Under the pieces are notes generated by a model. The model saw only the letters and a program-made list of their open reading frames with translations, was not told the origin of the DNA and searched no databases. Below are positions 1-4,980 of a stretch of DNA of 8,163 nucleotides, piece after piece; position 1 is the first letter of the stretch; the number at the start of each line of letters is the position of its first letter. A program made the translations under genes and the position numbers. The stretch is taken from contig JACPBJ010000017.1 in NCBI GenBank assembly GCA_016180375.1, forward strand, positions 1 through 8,163, in the 5' to 3' direction. Source of the stretch: Nitrososphaerota archaeon. GTDB lineage: Archaea > Thermoproteota > Nitrososphaeria > Nitrososphaerales > UBA57.

Positions 1-989
1 TTGGACCAAGCATTGTACATCTTTTTCCACTCAGCCTCAAGGGCTTCTCCTCTGAGAATAGCTTGCCTAAACTTCTCATAAACTTCTTCTGGAACGTAGA
101 ATGTAGGTTCTAGGGGCCATTCTAGATTCTTCTTTGCCAACTTCGCCTCTTCGGCTCCAAGTGGTGCTCCGTGAGCTTCAGCTGTGTCCTGCTTGTTCGG
201 ACTTCCATAACCTATGTGCGTCCTAGCAATTATGAGCGAGGGCTTCTCTTTTTGTTTCTGGGCTTCGACGACAGCTTTCTCGAAGCCTTCAGCATCATTC
301 CCGTCTATGTTCTGGACATACCAACCATAAGCCTCGAAGCGTTTCTTTACATCCTCTGACATGGCTAATGAAGTTGACCCGTCTATGCTAATCTTATTGT
401 CCAAATAGACATAGATTAGGCTGTTGAGCTTCTGATGGCCAGCTATCGAGGCTGCTTCGGAGGAAACTCCTTCCATCATATCTCCATCACTGCAGAACGC
501 GTAAATCTTGTGATCTATTACTTGATGGTTAGGTCTATTGAATCTATGAGCCTGATACCTTTGTGCCAAAGCCATTCCTACGCTTGACCCAAAACCTTGA
601 CCGAGGGGCCCAGTAGTAGTCTCAACGCCAGAAGTCTCACCATATTCTGGATGACCTGGAGTCTTGCTCCCCCACTGCCTGAAGTTCCTCAACTCTTCAA
701 GCGAAATGTCGTATCCTGTAAGGTGAAGTAGGGCATAGAGTAACATTGATCCATGTCCTGCAGAGAGTACGAACCTATCTCTATTAGGCCACTCTGGGTT
801 CTTTGGATTGTGTCTTAGAAGGCGTGTAAATAGTACATAGCCCATGGTGGCAGCCTCCATAGGCATACCTGGATGCCCAGACTGAGCCTTCTCTACGGCA
901 TCCACGGCTAAGAACCTTATAGTATTGACACAAAGATTATCTAATTCCTTCTTACCCAAGCTGATATCCTTTGTAATGGCTGCAGACAT
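1..989 (-). CDS. tkt: Transketolase, N-terminal part (3' end outside window)
   Basis: Thiamine-diphosphate enzyme that moves two-carbon units between ketose and aldose phosphates in the non-oxidative pentose phosphate pathway. 329 codons are visible on the minus strand from ATG at 989-987, with no stop before the edge. Family landmarks are clear: SGHPG at residues 37-41, TTTGPLGQG at 124-132, the ThDP/Mg motif SDGDMMEG at 167-174 with the partner Asn198 in DNKISIDG (30 residues after Asp168, the usual spacing), and AHGAPLG at 272-278. The reading frame continues past the ThDP (PP) domain into the linker (YEKF...EWKKMYNAW). A single-chain enzyme is therefore more likely than the split archaeal N-terminal subunit, though the missing end leaves this open. 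No Shine-Dalgarno precedes the ATG, and a TATA-like box lies about 27 nt upstream, so the mRNA may be leaderless. Identity is nearly certain; chain architecture is an inference. Confidence 0.95.
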   Translation of the reverse strand, partial: MSAAITKDISLGKKELDNLCVNTIRFLAVDAVEKAQSGHPGMPMEAATMGYVLFTRLLRHNPKNPEWPNRDRFVLSAGHGSMLLYALLHLTGYDISLEELRNFRQWGSKTPGHPEYGETSGVETTTGPLGQGFGSSVGMALAQRYQAHRFNRPNHQVIDHKIYAFCSDGDMMEGVSSEAASIAGHQKLNSLIYVYLDNKISIDGSTSLAMSEDVKKRFEAYGWYVQNIDGNDAEGFEKAVVEAQKQKEKPSLIIARTHIGYGSPNKQDTAEAHGAPLGAEEAKLAKKNLEWPLEPTFYVPEEVYEKFRQAILRGEALEAEWKKMYNAWS

Positions 990-1010
990 TCCAATATGAA
1001 CTTTGTCTTA

Positions 1011-1020
1011 ACTTATATCA
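1011..1020 (-). promoter_or_regulatory. TATA-like box of the transketolase gene
   Basis: On the minus strand this reads TGATATAAGT. Its centre is about 27 nt upstream of the ATG at 989, the usual archaeal TATA-to-TSS distance, so transcription would start at or very near the start codon. No ribosome binding site is seen in front of the ATG, which agrees with a leaderless message. Confidence 0.45.
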
Positions 1021-1090
1021 ATGAATAGCATCTTTTGTCAGAGAATGCCGAGTTAGATACTTACAGTAATGACTAAGTAATAGTGAATAA

Positions 1091-1120
1091 GGATTAAATA
1101 AGCTAATACGGTAACATAAA
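1091..1120 (+). promoter_or_regulatory. Candidate promoter of the isomerase-prs operon
   Basis: The 193-nt divergent spacer holds two AT-rich TATA-like stretches on the plus strand, GATTAAATAAG (from 1092) and ACATAAAAG (from 1114). Either would give a 5' leader of about 40-60 nt before the GTG at 1183. Which is used cannot be decided from sequence. No other structure was seen in this spacer. Confidence 0.3.
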
Positions 1121-1182
1121 AGCAATAAGTTCCGAACTCTTAAGTAAGATGATGAGCTTCATTCTCTCAAAGGGTTATCCAA

Positions 1183-2160
1183 GTGGAAACTGTGAAAGTT
1201 GCAGATAAGACAGTTAAGCGAGAATTCCCCGCGATGACCGTCGATGAAGCATATGATACTCTTAAAGAAATGCGCGTGCATGGCGCTGGAAGGATTGCCA
1301 GGCTAGCCGCACAAGCACTAAGGGATTATGCCAAGGAGGCAAAGGGATCGACTCCGAAGGAGTATTGGAAGCTTGTCTTGAAGGCTGGAGAGAAACTGAG
1401 GTCAGCCAGGCCAACTGCTGTTTCTCTTCCAAACGGTGTAAACTACGTACTGTATGGAGGAAGAACGTCTTTTGAATCAGGCGGCTCCATTGAAGATATC
1501 AGGTATGCTACGGTAAATGCGGCAAACGATTTCATAACTTCCAGCATAGATGCTGTGAAGCTCATTGGAGAGATTGGGGCCAGGCGCGTCAAGAATGGCG
1601 ATACCATCATTACACATTGTAATAGTCAAGCAGCCATCAGTGTGATGAAGAAAGCCCATGACATGGGCAAAGGTATCAAGGTGTACTGCGATGAAACCAG
1701 GCCGAAGTTCCAAGGACATAAAACGGCTGCTGCACTGGCAGCTTATGGAATTGATACTACCCTGATAGTTGACTCCGCTTGTAGGCTCTTTATGGACAAA
1801 ACTGACAAAGTAATAGTAGGATGCGACGCCATCTCGGTTAATGGGGCATTGGTGAACAAGGTCGGGACCTCTCAGGTTGCAGTACTCGCGCATGAAGCAA
1901 GGGTGAACTTTATGGTCGCTGCTGAGAGTTATAAAATTGATTTCAAGACGCAGATGGGCGAGCTAGTCGACATAGAAGAGCGTGATCCGACGGAGATTGC
2001 TCCAAAGGAATGGATGGCTAATAACCCCAAGGTAAAATTCAACAACCCTGTCTTTGACGTTACTCCTCCAGAATACATAGACTTCTACATCACCGAAAAG
2101 GGTATTGTGCCTCCTGGCGGCATCTTAACAATCATGAAGGACCTCTATCAATATAGGTAA
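1183..2160 (+). CDS. Ribose-1,5-bisphosphate isomerase (eIF2B-like family)
   Basis: Cytosolic enzyme converting ribose 1,5-bisphosphate to ribulose 1,5-bisphosphate, known from the archaeal AMP/pentose-bisphosphate pathway that feeds form III RuBisCO. The 325 residues match the length of the characterised Thermococcus enzyme (about 320). Matching blocks are HGAGRIAR (33-40), RPTAVSLPN (76-84), THCNSQAAISVMK (144-156), ETRPKFQG (171-178), VGCDAISVNGALVNKVGT (212-229), AAESYK (246-251), RDPTE (267-271) and FDVTPPEYID (291-300). Cys146 and Asp215 are at the positions of the catalytic Cys and Asp of the family, which separates it from the non-catalytic eIF2B alpha/beta/delta subunits and favours the enzyme. 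The start is GTG: an in-frame TGA at 1153 lies upstream and no ATG intervenes; a weak AAAGGG precedes it. prs follows 25 nt downstream, so the two are probably cotranscribed. Methylthioribose-1-phosphate isomerase (MtnA) is the nearest alternative but fits less well. Confidence 0.92.
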   Translation: METVKVADKTVKREFPAMTVDEAYDTLKEMRVHGAGRIARLAAQALRDYAKEAKGSTPKEYWKLVLKAGEKLRSARPTAVSLPNGVNYVLYGGRTSFESGGSIEDIRYATVNAANDFITSSIDAVKLIGEIGARRVKNGDTIITHCNSQAAISVMKKAHDMGKGIKVYCDETRPKFQGHKTAAALAAYGIDTTLIVDSACRLFMDKTDKVIVGCDAISVNGALVNKVGTSQVAVLAHEARVNFMVAAESYKIDFKTQMGELVDIEERDPTEIAPKEWMANNPKVKFNNPVFDVTPPEYIDFYITEKGIVPPGGILTIMKDLYQYR

Positions 2161-2185
2161 GCCCTTGGGGAGGCTGGAGAGAGAC

Positions 2186-3079
2186 ATGATAATCTTCGGA
2201 GGATCAGCTGGCGAAGCACTTGCAGTAAGAGTAGCAAACCTTGCTGGTGCTAGGTTAGGCAAGATCGATCAAAAGAGGTTCCCAGACGGAGAAAAGTACT
2301 TCAGAATTCTTGATGAAGTCAAAGGAGACGACGTTGTCATCATACATCCAACTGGAGGAAGGCCGGATGAGCTCCTGATAGAATATTTCATGCTCGTCGA
2401 TACGATAAAGGACATGGGTCCAAAGTCGATCAGTGCTGTAATTCCATATTTCGCATACGCAAGGCAGGATGCAAGGTTCAACCCCGGAGAGCCTTTGAGT
2501 TTCCATCTGATGACAAGGCTTATCGAGCAACTGGGGACGAACAAAATCTACACCATCGATTTGCATCTACAGAGAGTTTTGGATCTGAGAGAAATATTCA
2601 AGATTCCTGCTGTCAACCTTACAGCCGTTCCTGCGATAGCTGATTATATTGCCAAAAACTTCTATCCCAAGAACCCAGTCGTAATTGGGCCTGACATGGA
2701 AAGTGAGCAGTGGGCGAAGGTCGCCGCTGCGACGATAAAGACCGATTATGCGGTATTGGAAAAGACAAGGTTCAGTGCTACCGATGTCAAAATTAGAGCA
2801 AGAGGAGGAGAAGCGTTGAATGTTGAGGGAAGAGATGCGATAATCATCGATGATATTATCAGCACTGGCAATACAATAATTGAAGCTGCTCAGCTCGTCA
2901 AGAAGGCTGGCGCCGGTAAGATCTTCGTTGGATGCACGCATCCTGTGCTCAGCGGCAACGCCTTGGCAAAGATGTATGCTGGAGGGATAGAGGGAGTTGT
3001 CGGCACTGATACCTTCCCTGGCCCGATAAGCTTTGTCAGCGTTGCTCCGGTCATTGCTGATGCTCTGAAGAAAGGTTAG
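2186..3079 (+). CDS. prs: Ribose-phosphate pyrophosphokinase (PRPP synthetase)
   Basis: Transfers pyrophosphate from ATP to ribose 5-phosphate, giving PRPP for purine, pyrimidine, histidine and tryptophan synthesis. In the 297-residue chain, RFPDGE (31-36) is the ATP-contacting loop, YARQDARF (91-98) and DLHLQR (125-130) are the family's nucleotide and metal segments, KTR (193-195) lies in the catalytic flexible loop, and DDIISTGNT (222-230) is the PRPP-binding motif. The frame also has a TTG at 2165 that would add seven residues. I prefer ATG 2186 because GGAG at 2176-2179 sits six nt before it and because family members begin right at the first beta strand (MIIFGGSA). It follows the isomerase by 25 nt on the same strand and is followed by hairpin-rich non-coding DNA, so it is probably the last gene of the operon. 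Confidence 0.95.
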   Translation: MIIFGGSAGEALAVRVANLAGARLGKIDQKRFPDGEKYFRILDEVKGDDVVIIHPTGGRPDELLIEYFMLVDTIKDMGPKSISAVIPYFAYARQDARFNPGEPLSFHLMTRLIEQLGTNKIYTIDLHLQRVLDLREIFKIPAVNLTAVPAIADYIAKNFYPKNPVVIGPDMESEQWAKVAAATIKTDYAVLEKTRFSATDVKIRARGGEALNVEGRDAIIIDDIISTGNTIIEAAQLVKKAGAGKIFVGCTHPVLSGNALAKMYAGGIEGVVGTDTFPGPISFVSVAPVIADALKKG

Positions 3080-3091
3080 TGTATTGTACTT

Positions 3092-3108
3092 TAGAGTTTG
3101 TTACTCTA
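3092..3108 (+). terminator. Small hairpin after prs, possible terminator region
   Basis: TAGAG (3092-3096) pairs with CTCTA (3104-3108) around a 7-nt loop, 12 nt after the prs stop. A short T-run (GGTTTTCCC, 3121-3129) follows. Archaeal termination relies mainly on T-runs, so this is only a weak candidate. Confidence 0.25.
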
Positions 3109-3124
3109 TCTGTTAAGAATGGTT

Positions 3125-3281
3125 TTCCCTTAGTATAGCCTTAGGGAATGGCACGCCCCTGCATACAAACTATGCGGGGGGATCGTATATGAGATCGAAT
3201 TTCTCTGTTTTAATGATCTCATATTGCTGAGAAAGCTTCTGCAATTGCATCAGATCGATGCTATTTTATTGTCATTCTCGG
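3125..3281 (+). ncRNA. Consecutive stem-loops: candidate structured RNA or 3' UTR
   Basis: No ORF is convincing here, but four stems follow each other. H1: TTCCCT (3125-3130) with AGGGAA (3143-3148), plus AG/CT inside one T-T mismatch. H2: CCCCTGCATA (3156-3165) with TATGCGGGGG (3171-3180), ten pairs including one G-U, 5-nt loop. H3: ATATGAGATC (3187-3196) with GATCTCATAT (3215-3224), ten perfect pairs, 18-nt loop. H4: CTGAGAA (3227-3233) with TTCTCGG (3275-3281), enclosing the small hairpin GCATC-AGATC-GATGC (3247-3261). I recognise no known RNA family. It may be a processed 3' UTR of the prs message, an independent small RNA, or a set of DNA-level inverted repeats. The strand is assumed from prs, as stems alone are symmetric. 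Confidence 0.35.
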
Positions 3282-3458
3282 ATTGATGATTGAGTAGAGT
3301 ACTATAGTATTAGTGTATTAGTGATTGACCTGTTTTGATGTACATTGGCGTGCTTAGCCCGGGGGATCATATAAGACAAGGAAATAATGTTGATCATGTG
3401 ATCTTGATAGATAAATGGTGTGTAAAGAATGGGAGCCGACGTTCTATTATTTCACTAG
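3282..3458. other. AT-rich spacer before tRNA-Leu without recognised gene
   Basis: Nothing supported as coding: the only long frame here runs on through the tRNA gene and is spurious. It contains short TAGTATTAG/GTATTAGTG repetition around 3305-3322 and a small palindrome GATCA-TG-TGATC near 3393-3404. Confidence 0.5.
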
Positions 3459-3468
3459 CCTTAAATCT
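3459..3468 (+). promoter_or_regulatory. TATA-like box of tRNA-Leu
   Basis: CCTTAAATCT is centred about 31 nt upstream of the first base of the mature tRNA, suitable for a transcript starting a few nt before the tRNA 5' end. It is the best-placed A/T box in this stretch. Confidence 0.4.
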
Positions 3469-3520
3469 ACTTCACATTTCAAACTCTGAGGACTGCGGGG
3501 GTTGCCGAGCCTGGCCAAAG

Positions 3521-3539
3521 TCGGGCTGCGCCGTTGGAT
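3521..3539 (+). other. Non-canonical tRNA intron in the D-stem (after nt 23)
   Basis: A 19-nt intron with a clean bulge-helix-bulge core. The central helix is CCAA (3515-3518) with TTGG (3534-3537). The 3-nt bulges are AG|T (3519-3521) and AT|G (3538-3540). The inner helix is CGG (3522-3524) with CCG (3531-3533) around a 6-nt loop. The outer exon helix is weak (G3514-C3541 then mismatch), so this is a relaxed form. Substrate for the archaeal tRNA splicing endonuclease. Confidence 0.85.
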
Positions 3540-3553
3540 GCGCGGGACTTAAG

Positions 3554-3588
3554 ATCGCCTTATGGCTATTGTTGGCAGGCGTTTGGGT
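3554..3588 (+). other. Canonical-site tRNA intron (37/38)
   Basis: A 35-nt intron next to the anticodon. The inner helix is CGCCT (3556-3560) with AGGCG (3577-3581), and the outer helix is the anticodon stem. The central helix CTTA with TTGG has a G-U and a T-T mismatch, so the motif is relaxed. The cut could be shifted by one base (3555-3589) without changing the mature product. Confidence 0.85.
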
Positions 3589-3633
3589 ATCCCGTCCCTT
3601 AGGGGTTCGTGGGTTCAAATCCCACCCCCCGCA

Positions 3634-3649
3634 TTTTAACCCTCTTTTT
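3634..3649 (+). terminator. T-rich terminator after tRNA-Leu
   Basis: TTTT at 3634-3637 directly after the discriminator base and TTTTT at 3645-3649 form the T-rich signal commonly found behind archaeal tRNA genes. Confidence 0.5.
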
Positions 3650-3719
3650 CATGCTTTGTGGATTGCAAAAAATTCCTCTATCTGAATCTACTCGTAAATC
3701 TTGGAGTTGCAGATGAGTA

Positions 3720-4228
3720 TTGTACCACGCTTCTGCCAAGAACTTGGTCAAGCTTTACCTAGACACTTCCGTCATAATAGCATTAGCAAATCCTGAAGAC
3801 GCGTTTCACGACAAGTCGCTGAAGTTCATCAGGGAAGTCAGTAAACTCAATATACCCATCACGGTTGGGGACCCCATCCTACTCGAATTCGGAAAAGCAA
3901 TTAAGCGGAAAGGCATAGGAGCCGCATTTACTGTTCTTCGGACTGTTGAACACCATAAGATCGAGTTGGCTATGCTTGACTCCAGTCGTTTATTGAGCCT
4001 TGTAGATAAATACCTGAGTGAAAAGATCGTTGTAGCAAAGTACCGATTCGACCTTATGCACTACGCTTCTGCCACTCTGCTTAATTGCAGTCACTTGGCA
4101 TCTTAGGATAAGAAGCATTTCAATCAGAGTTTGGGAAGAAGGTTAACAAGGTAAATTCGATGCTTGGCTTAGCAACTTTAAATGTCAGTAGTCCACTATT
4201 CATAGAGAGGTCTTTGAAACTTGGTTAG
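3720..4228 (+). pseudogene. Broken PIN-domain (VapC-like) ribonuclease gene
   Basis: PIN-domain proteins are Mg-dependent RNases, often toxins of VapBC pairs. The open part (3720-4106, 128 codons from TTG; TTG 3744 giving MVKLYLDTS is an equally good start) shows YLDTSVIIAL with Asp15, Glu56 in ILLEFGKA and Asp111 in RFDLMHYASA. The family normally continues with a Trp-Asp-x-x-x-Phe-like block carrying a fourth acidic residue. Here the frame reads LAS, TAG at 4104-4106, then DKKHFNQ: a stop one base away from TGG (Trp). Shortly after, about 4125-4130, the homology moves to another frame, as after loss of one base, and continues FGKKVNKVNSMLGLAT...SSPLF to a TAG at 4226-4228, a typical PIN C-terminus. 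Two lesions indicate an inactive gene. No antitoxin gene precedes it; the tRNA does. Confidence 0.78.
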
Positions 4229-4394
4229 GAACAGGCGCCTGACGCAGAAAGATCTAGTGGAGATCCGTTCCGAGATATCAAAAGAACTTGAAAAAATGAC
4301 CACCTCCCAGAGGAAAGAGTACCTCGAAGCCGCAAAGGATGTCTACCGAAGCTTGTCCAAAATGACCAAAATCCGTGGACTGATCGAAGCCTAA
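4221..4394 (+). CDS. Small hypothetical protein (57 aa), possible antitoxin remnant
   Basis: A 57-codon frame from TTG 4221 (a TGA lies immediately upstream in frame) to TAA 4392-4394, reading LTQKDLVEIRSEISKELEKM in its first half and KEYLEAAKDVYRSLSKM in the second. It is charged, Lys/Glu-rich and predicted to be mostly helical. No membrane segment, signal peptide or Cys is present. Its start overlaps the ancestral stop of the PIN gene (4226-4228) by eight nt, the arrangement of a translationally coupled pair. Many PIN toxins have short helical antitoxins containing an EIR..ISKEL..M..EE-like pattern, so an antitoxin is plausible, although antitoxin genes usually come first. No Shine-Dalgarno is visible. 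The codon pattern and amino-acid make-up look coding, but I do not recognise a family with certainty. Confidence 0.5.
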   Translation: MVRNRRLTQKDLVEIRSEISKELEKMTTSQRKEYLEAAKDVYRSLSKMTKIRGLIEA

Positions 4395-4421
4395 TTTGCC
4401 TGTAAATAGCGTTGGCCGGGA

Positions 4422-4457
4422 AGCAGAGAGGTGTGAGCCTGCTATCCTTTTCTTCCC
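4422..4457 (+). terminator. Weak hairpin plus pyrimidine tract before the VOC gene
   Basis: AGCAG (4422-4426) can pair with CTGCT (4439-4443), followed by the T-rich tract CCTTTTCTTCCC (4446-4457). It would end transcripts of the upstream small ORF. Suggestive only. Confidence 0.25.
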
Positions 4458-4463
4458 TACCAG

Positions 4464-4473
4464 TATTAAATAG
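4464..4473 (+). promoter_or_regulatory. TATA-like box of the VOC gene
   Basis: TATTAAATAG is centred about 26-27 nt upstream of the ATG at 4495. Together with the absence of a Shine-Dalgarno this suggests a leaderless transcript. Confidence 0.5.
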
Positions 4474-4477
4474 ATCT

Positions 4478-4493
4478 GTTAGCTAAAACTAAC
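4478..4493. promoter_or_regulatory. Inverted repeat over the VOC transcription start
   Basis: GTTAG (4478-4482) and CTAAC (4489-4493) flank a 6-nt centre, lying exactly between the TATA-like box and the start codon. A dimeric repressor bound here would block initiation. The half-site is the same five bases as in the palindrome at 5671-5684 but in the opposite arrangement. Candidate operator only. Confidence 0.3.
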
Positions 4494-4494
4494 C

Positions 4495-4875
4495 ATGGAC
4501 TCTGTTGTTCATTTTGAAATTCCTGCAAAAGATGTCAAGCGTGCGCAGTCATTCTACCAGAAGGCATTCAGCTGGAATATCCAGCAATTCCCCGGGTTTG
4601 AGTACTACATGATTAGCACCACTGAAAGCGACCAGAATGGGATGCCTAAGAATCCCGGTGCCATCAACGGTGGAATGGGAAAGAAGGCAGGACCCCTCAA
4701 GAATACCGTAGTCACAATTCGTGTCAGCGATATTAACACAGCTCTCGAAAAGATCGGGAAGCTCGGAGGAAAAACTGTCCAGAAGAAACAGCCCGTAGGT
4801 AATATGGGTTATACAGCCTACTTCGAGGACACCGAAGGCAATGTCGTGGGGCTCTGGCAGGGCGCCGGTATGTAG
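4495..4875 (+). CDS. VOC-fold protein (glyoxalase/bleomycin-resistance superfamily)
   Basis: A 126-residue protein with the two beta-alpha-beta-beta-beta modules of the vicinal oxygen chelate fold. Module 1 begins VVHFEIPAKDVKRAQSFYQKAF (4-25), module 2 begins NTVVTIRVSDINTALEKI (70-87), and it closes with FEDTEGNVVGLWQ (110-122). This is the sub-group of small single-domain VOC proteins often annotated as lactoylglutathione-lyase-like. His6 is a candidate metal ligand. In module 2 the ligand His is replaced (TVVTIRV), and the C-terminal ligand Glu seen in classical glyoxalases is absent (GNVVGLWQ). Classical glyoxalase I activity is therefore doubtful and the substrate is unknown. The ATG start follows a well-placed TATA-like box without a Shine-Dalgarno. 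It stands alone, transcribed in the same direction as the regulator further downstream, with a 105-nt gap. Confidence 0.88.
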   Translation: MDSVVHFEIPAKDVKRAQSFYQKAFSWNIQQFPGFEYYMISTTESDQNGMPKNPGAINGGMGKKAGPLKNTVVTIRVSDINTALEKIGKLGGKTVQKKQPVGNMGYTAYFEDTEGNVVGLWQGAGM

Positions 4876-4934
4876 GATCGAAGCGCAAAAAATTCACTCC
4901 AACCCAGTACCTTGAATTCCCCGCGTACTTCCGC

Positions 4935-4954
4935 CTAGCGATAGTATCTGCTAG
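4935..4954. promoter_or_regulatory. Inverted repeat upstream of the regulator gene
   Basis: CTAGC (4935-4939) and GCTAG (4950-4954) enclose GATA-G-TATC-T, so the symmetry continues inward with one unpaired T. It lies 26-46 nt before the TTG start of the regulator, where autoregulation could act. It does not match the palindrome at 5671-5684. Confidence 0.3.
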
Positions 4955-4980
4955 TTTTCTATGAAAAACTCCTTCCAAGT

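Larger units (their letters stand above)
3495..3633 (+). tRNA. tRNA-Leu(UAA) with two introns
   Basis: The acceptor GCGGGGG (3495-3501) pairs with CCCCCGC (3626-3632), discriminator A at 3633, no encoded CCA. T-arm is GTGGG-TTCAAAT-CCCAC (3609-3625). The long variable arm TCCC-TTA-GGGG (3595-3605) marks a class II tRNA. Removing 3521-3539 restores the D-stem GCC (3504-3506) with GGC (3520, 3540-3541). Removing 3554-3588 restores the anticodon stem CGGGA (3543-3547) with TCCCG (3590-3594) and a 7-nt loop CTTAAGA, anticodon UAA at 3550-3552 with G37. The mature molecule is 85 nt. The D-loop has the GG pair and the GAGCCTGG sequence usual for archaeal Leu tRNAs. Without removing both introns neither the D-arm nor the anticodon arm folds, so two introns are strongly indicated. 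Confidence 0.93.

Noticed and set aside
171..359. 62-codon plus-strand ORF
   Set aside because: Antisense to the clearly coding transketolase frame.
1149..1208. 19-codon frame from ATGATG overlapping the isomerase GTG start
   Set aside because: Out of frame with the isomerase, no ribosome binding site, no recognisable content; most likely chance, although it sits about 30 nt after a TATA-like stretch.
1477..1893. 138-codon minus-strand ORF
   Set aside because: Shadow of the isomerase gene; no family resemblance.
2165..2185. TTG 2165 as the prs start
   Set aside because: The extra residues GRLERD precede the conserved first strand, and the better-placed GGAG serves ATG 2186.
3282..3290. TTGATGA resembling a C/D-box sRNA box C
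   Set aside because: No D box (CUGA) or C'/D' pair at a suitable distance downstream.
3335..3685. 116-codon plus-strand ORF
   Set aside because: It runs straight through the tRNA-Leu gene and its introns and resembles no protein; it is a chance frame.
4733..4978. 81-codon minus-strand ORF
   Set aside because: Overlaps the 3' half of the VOC gene, low-complexity Arg-rich translation typical of a shadow frame.
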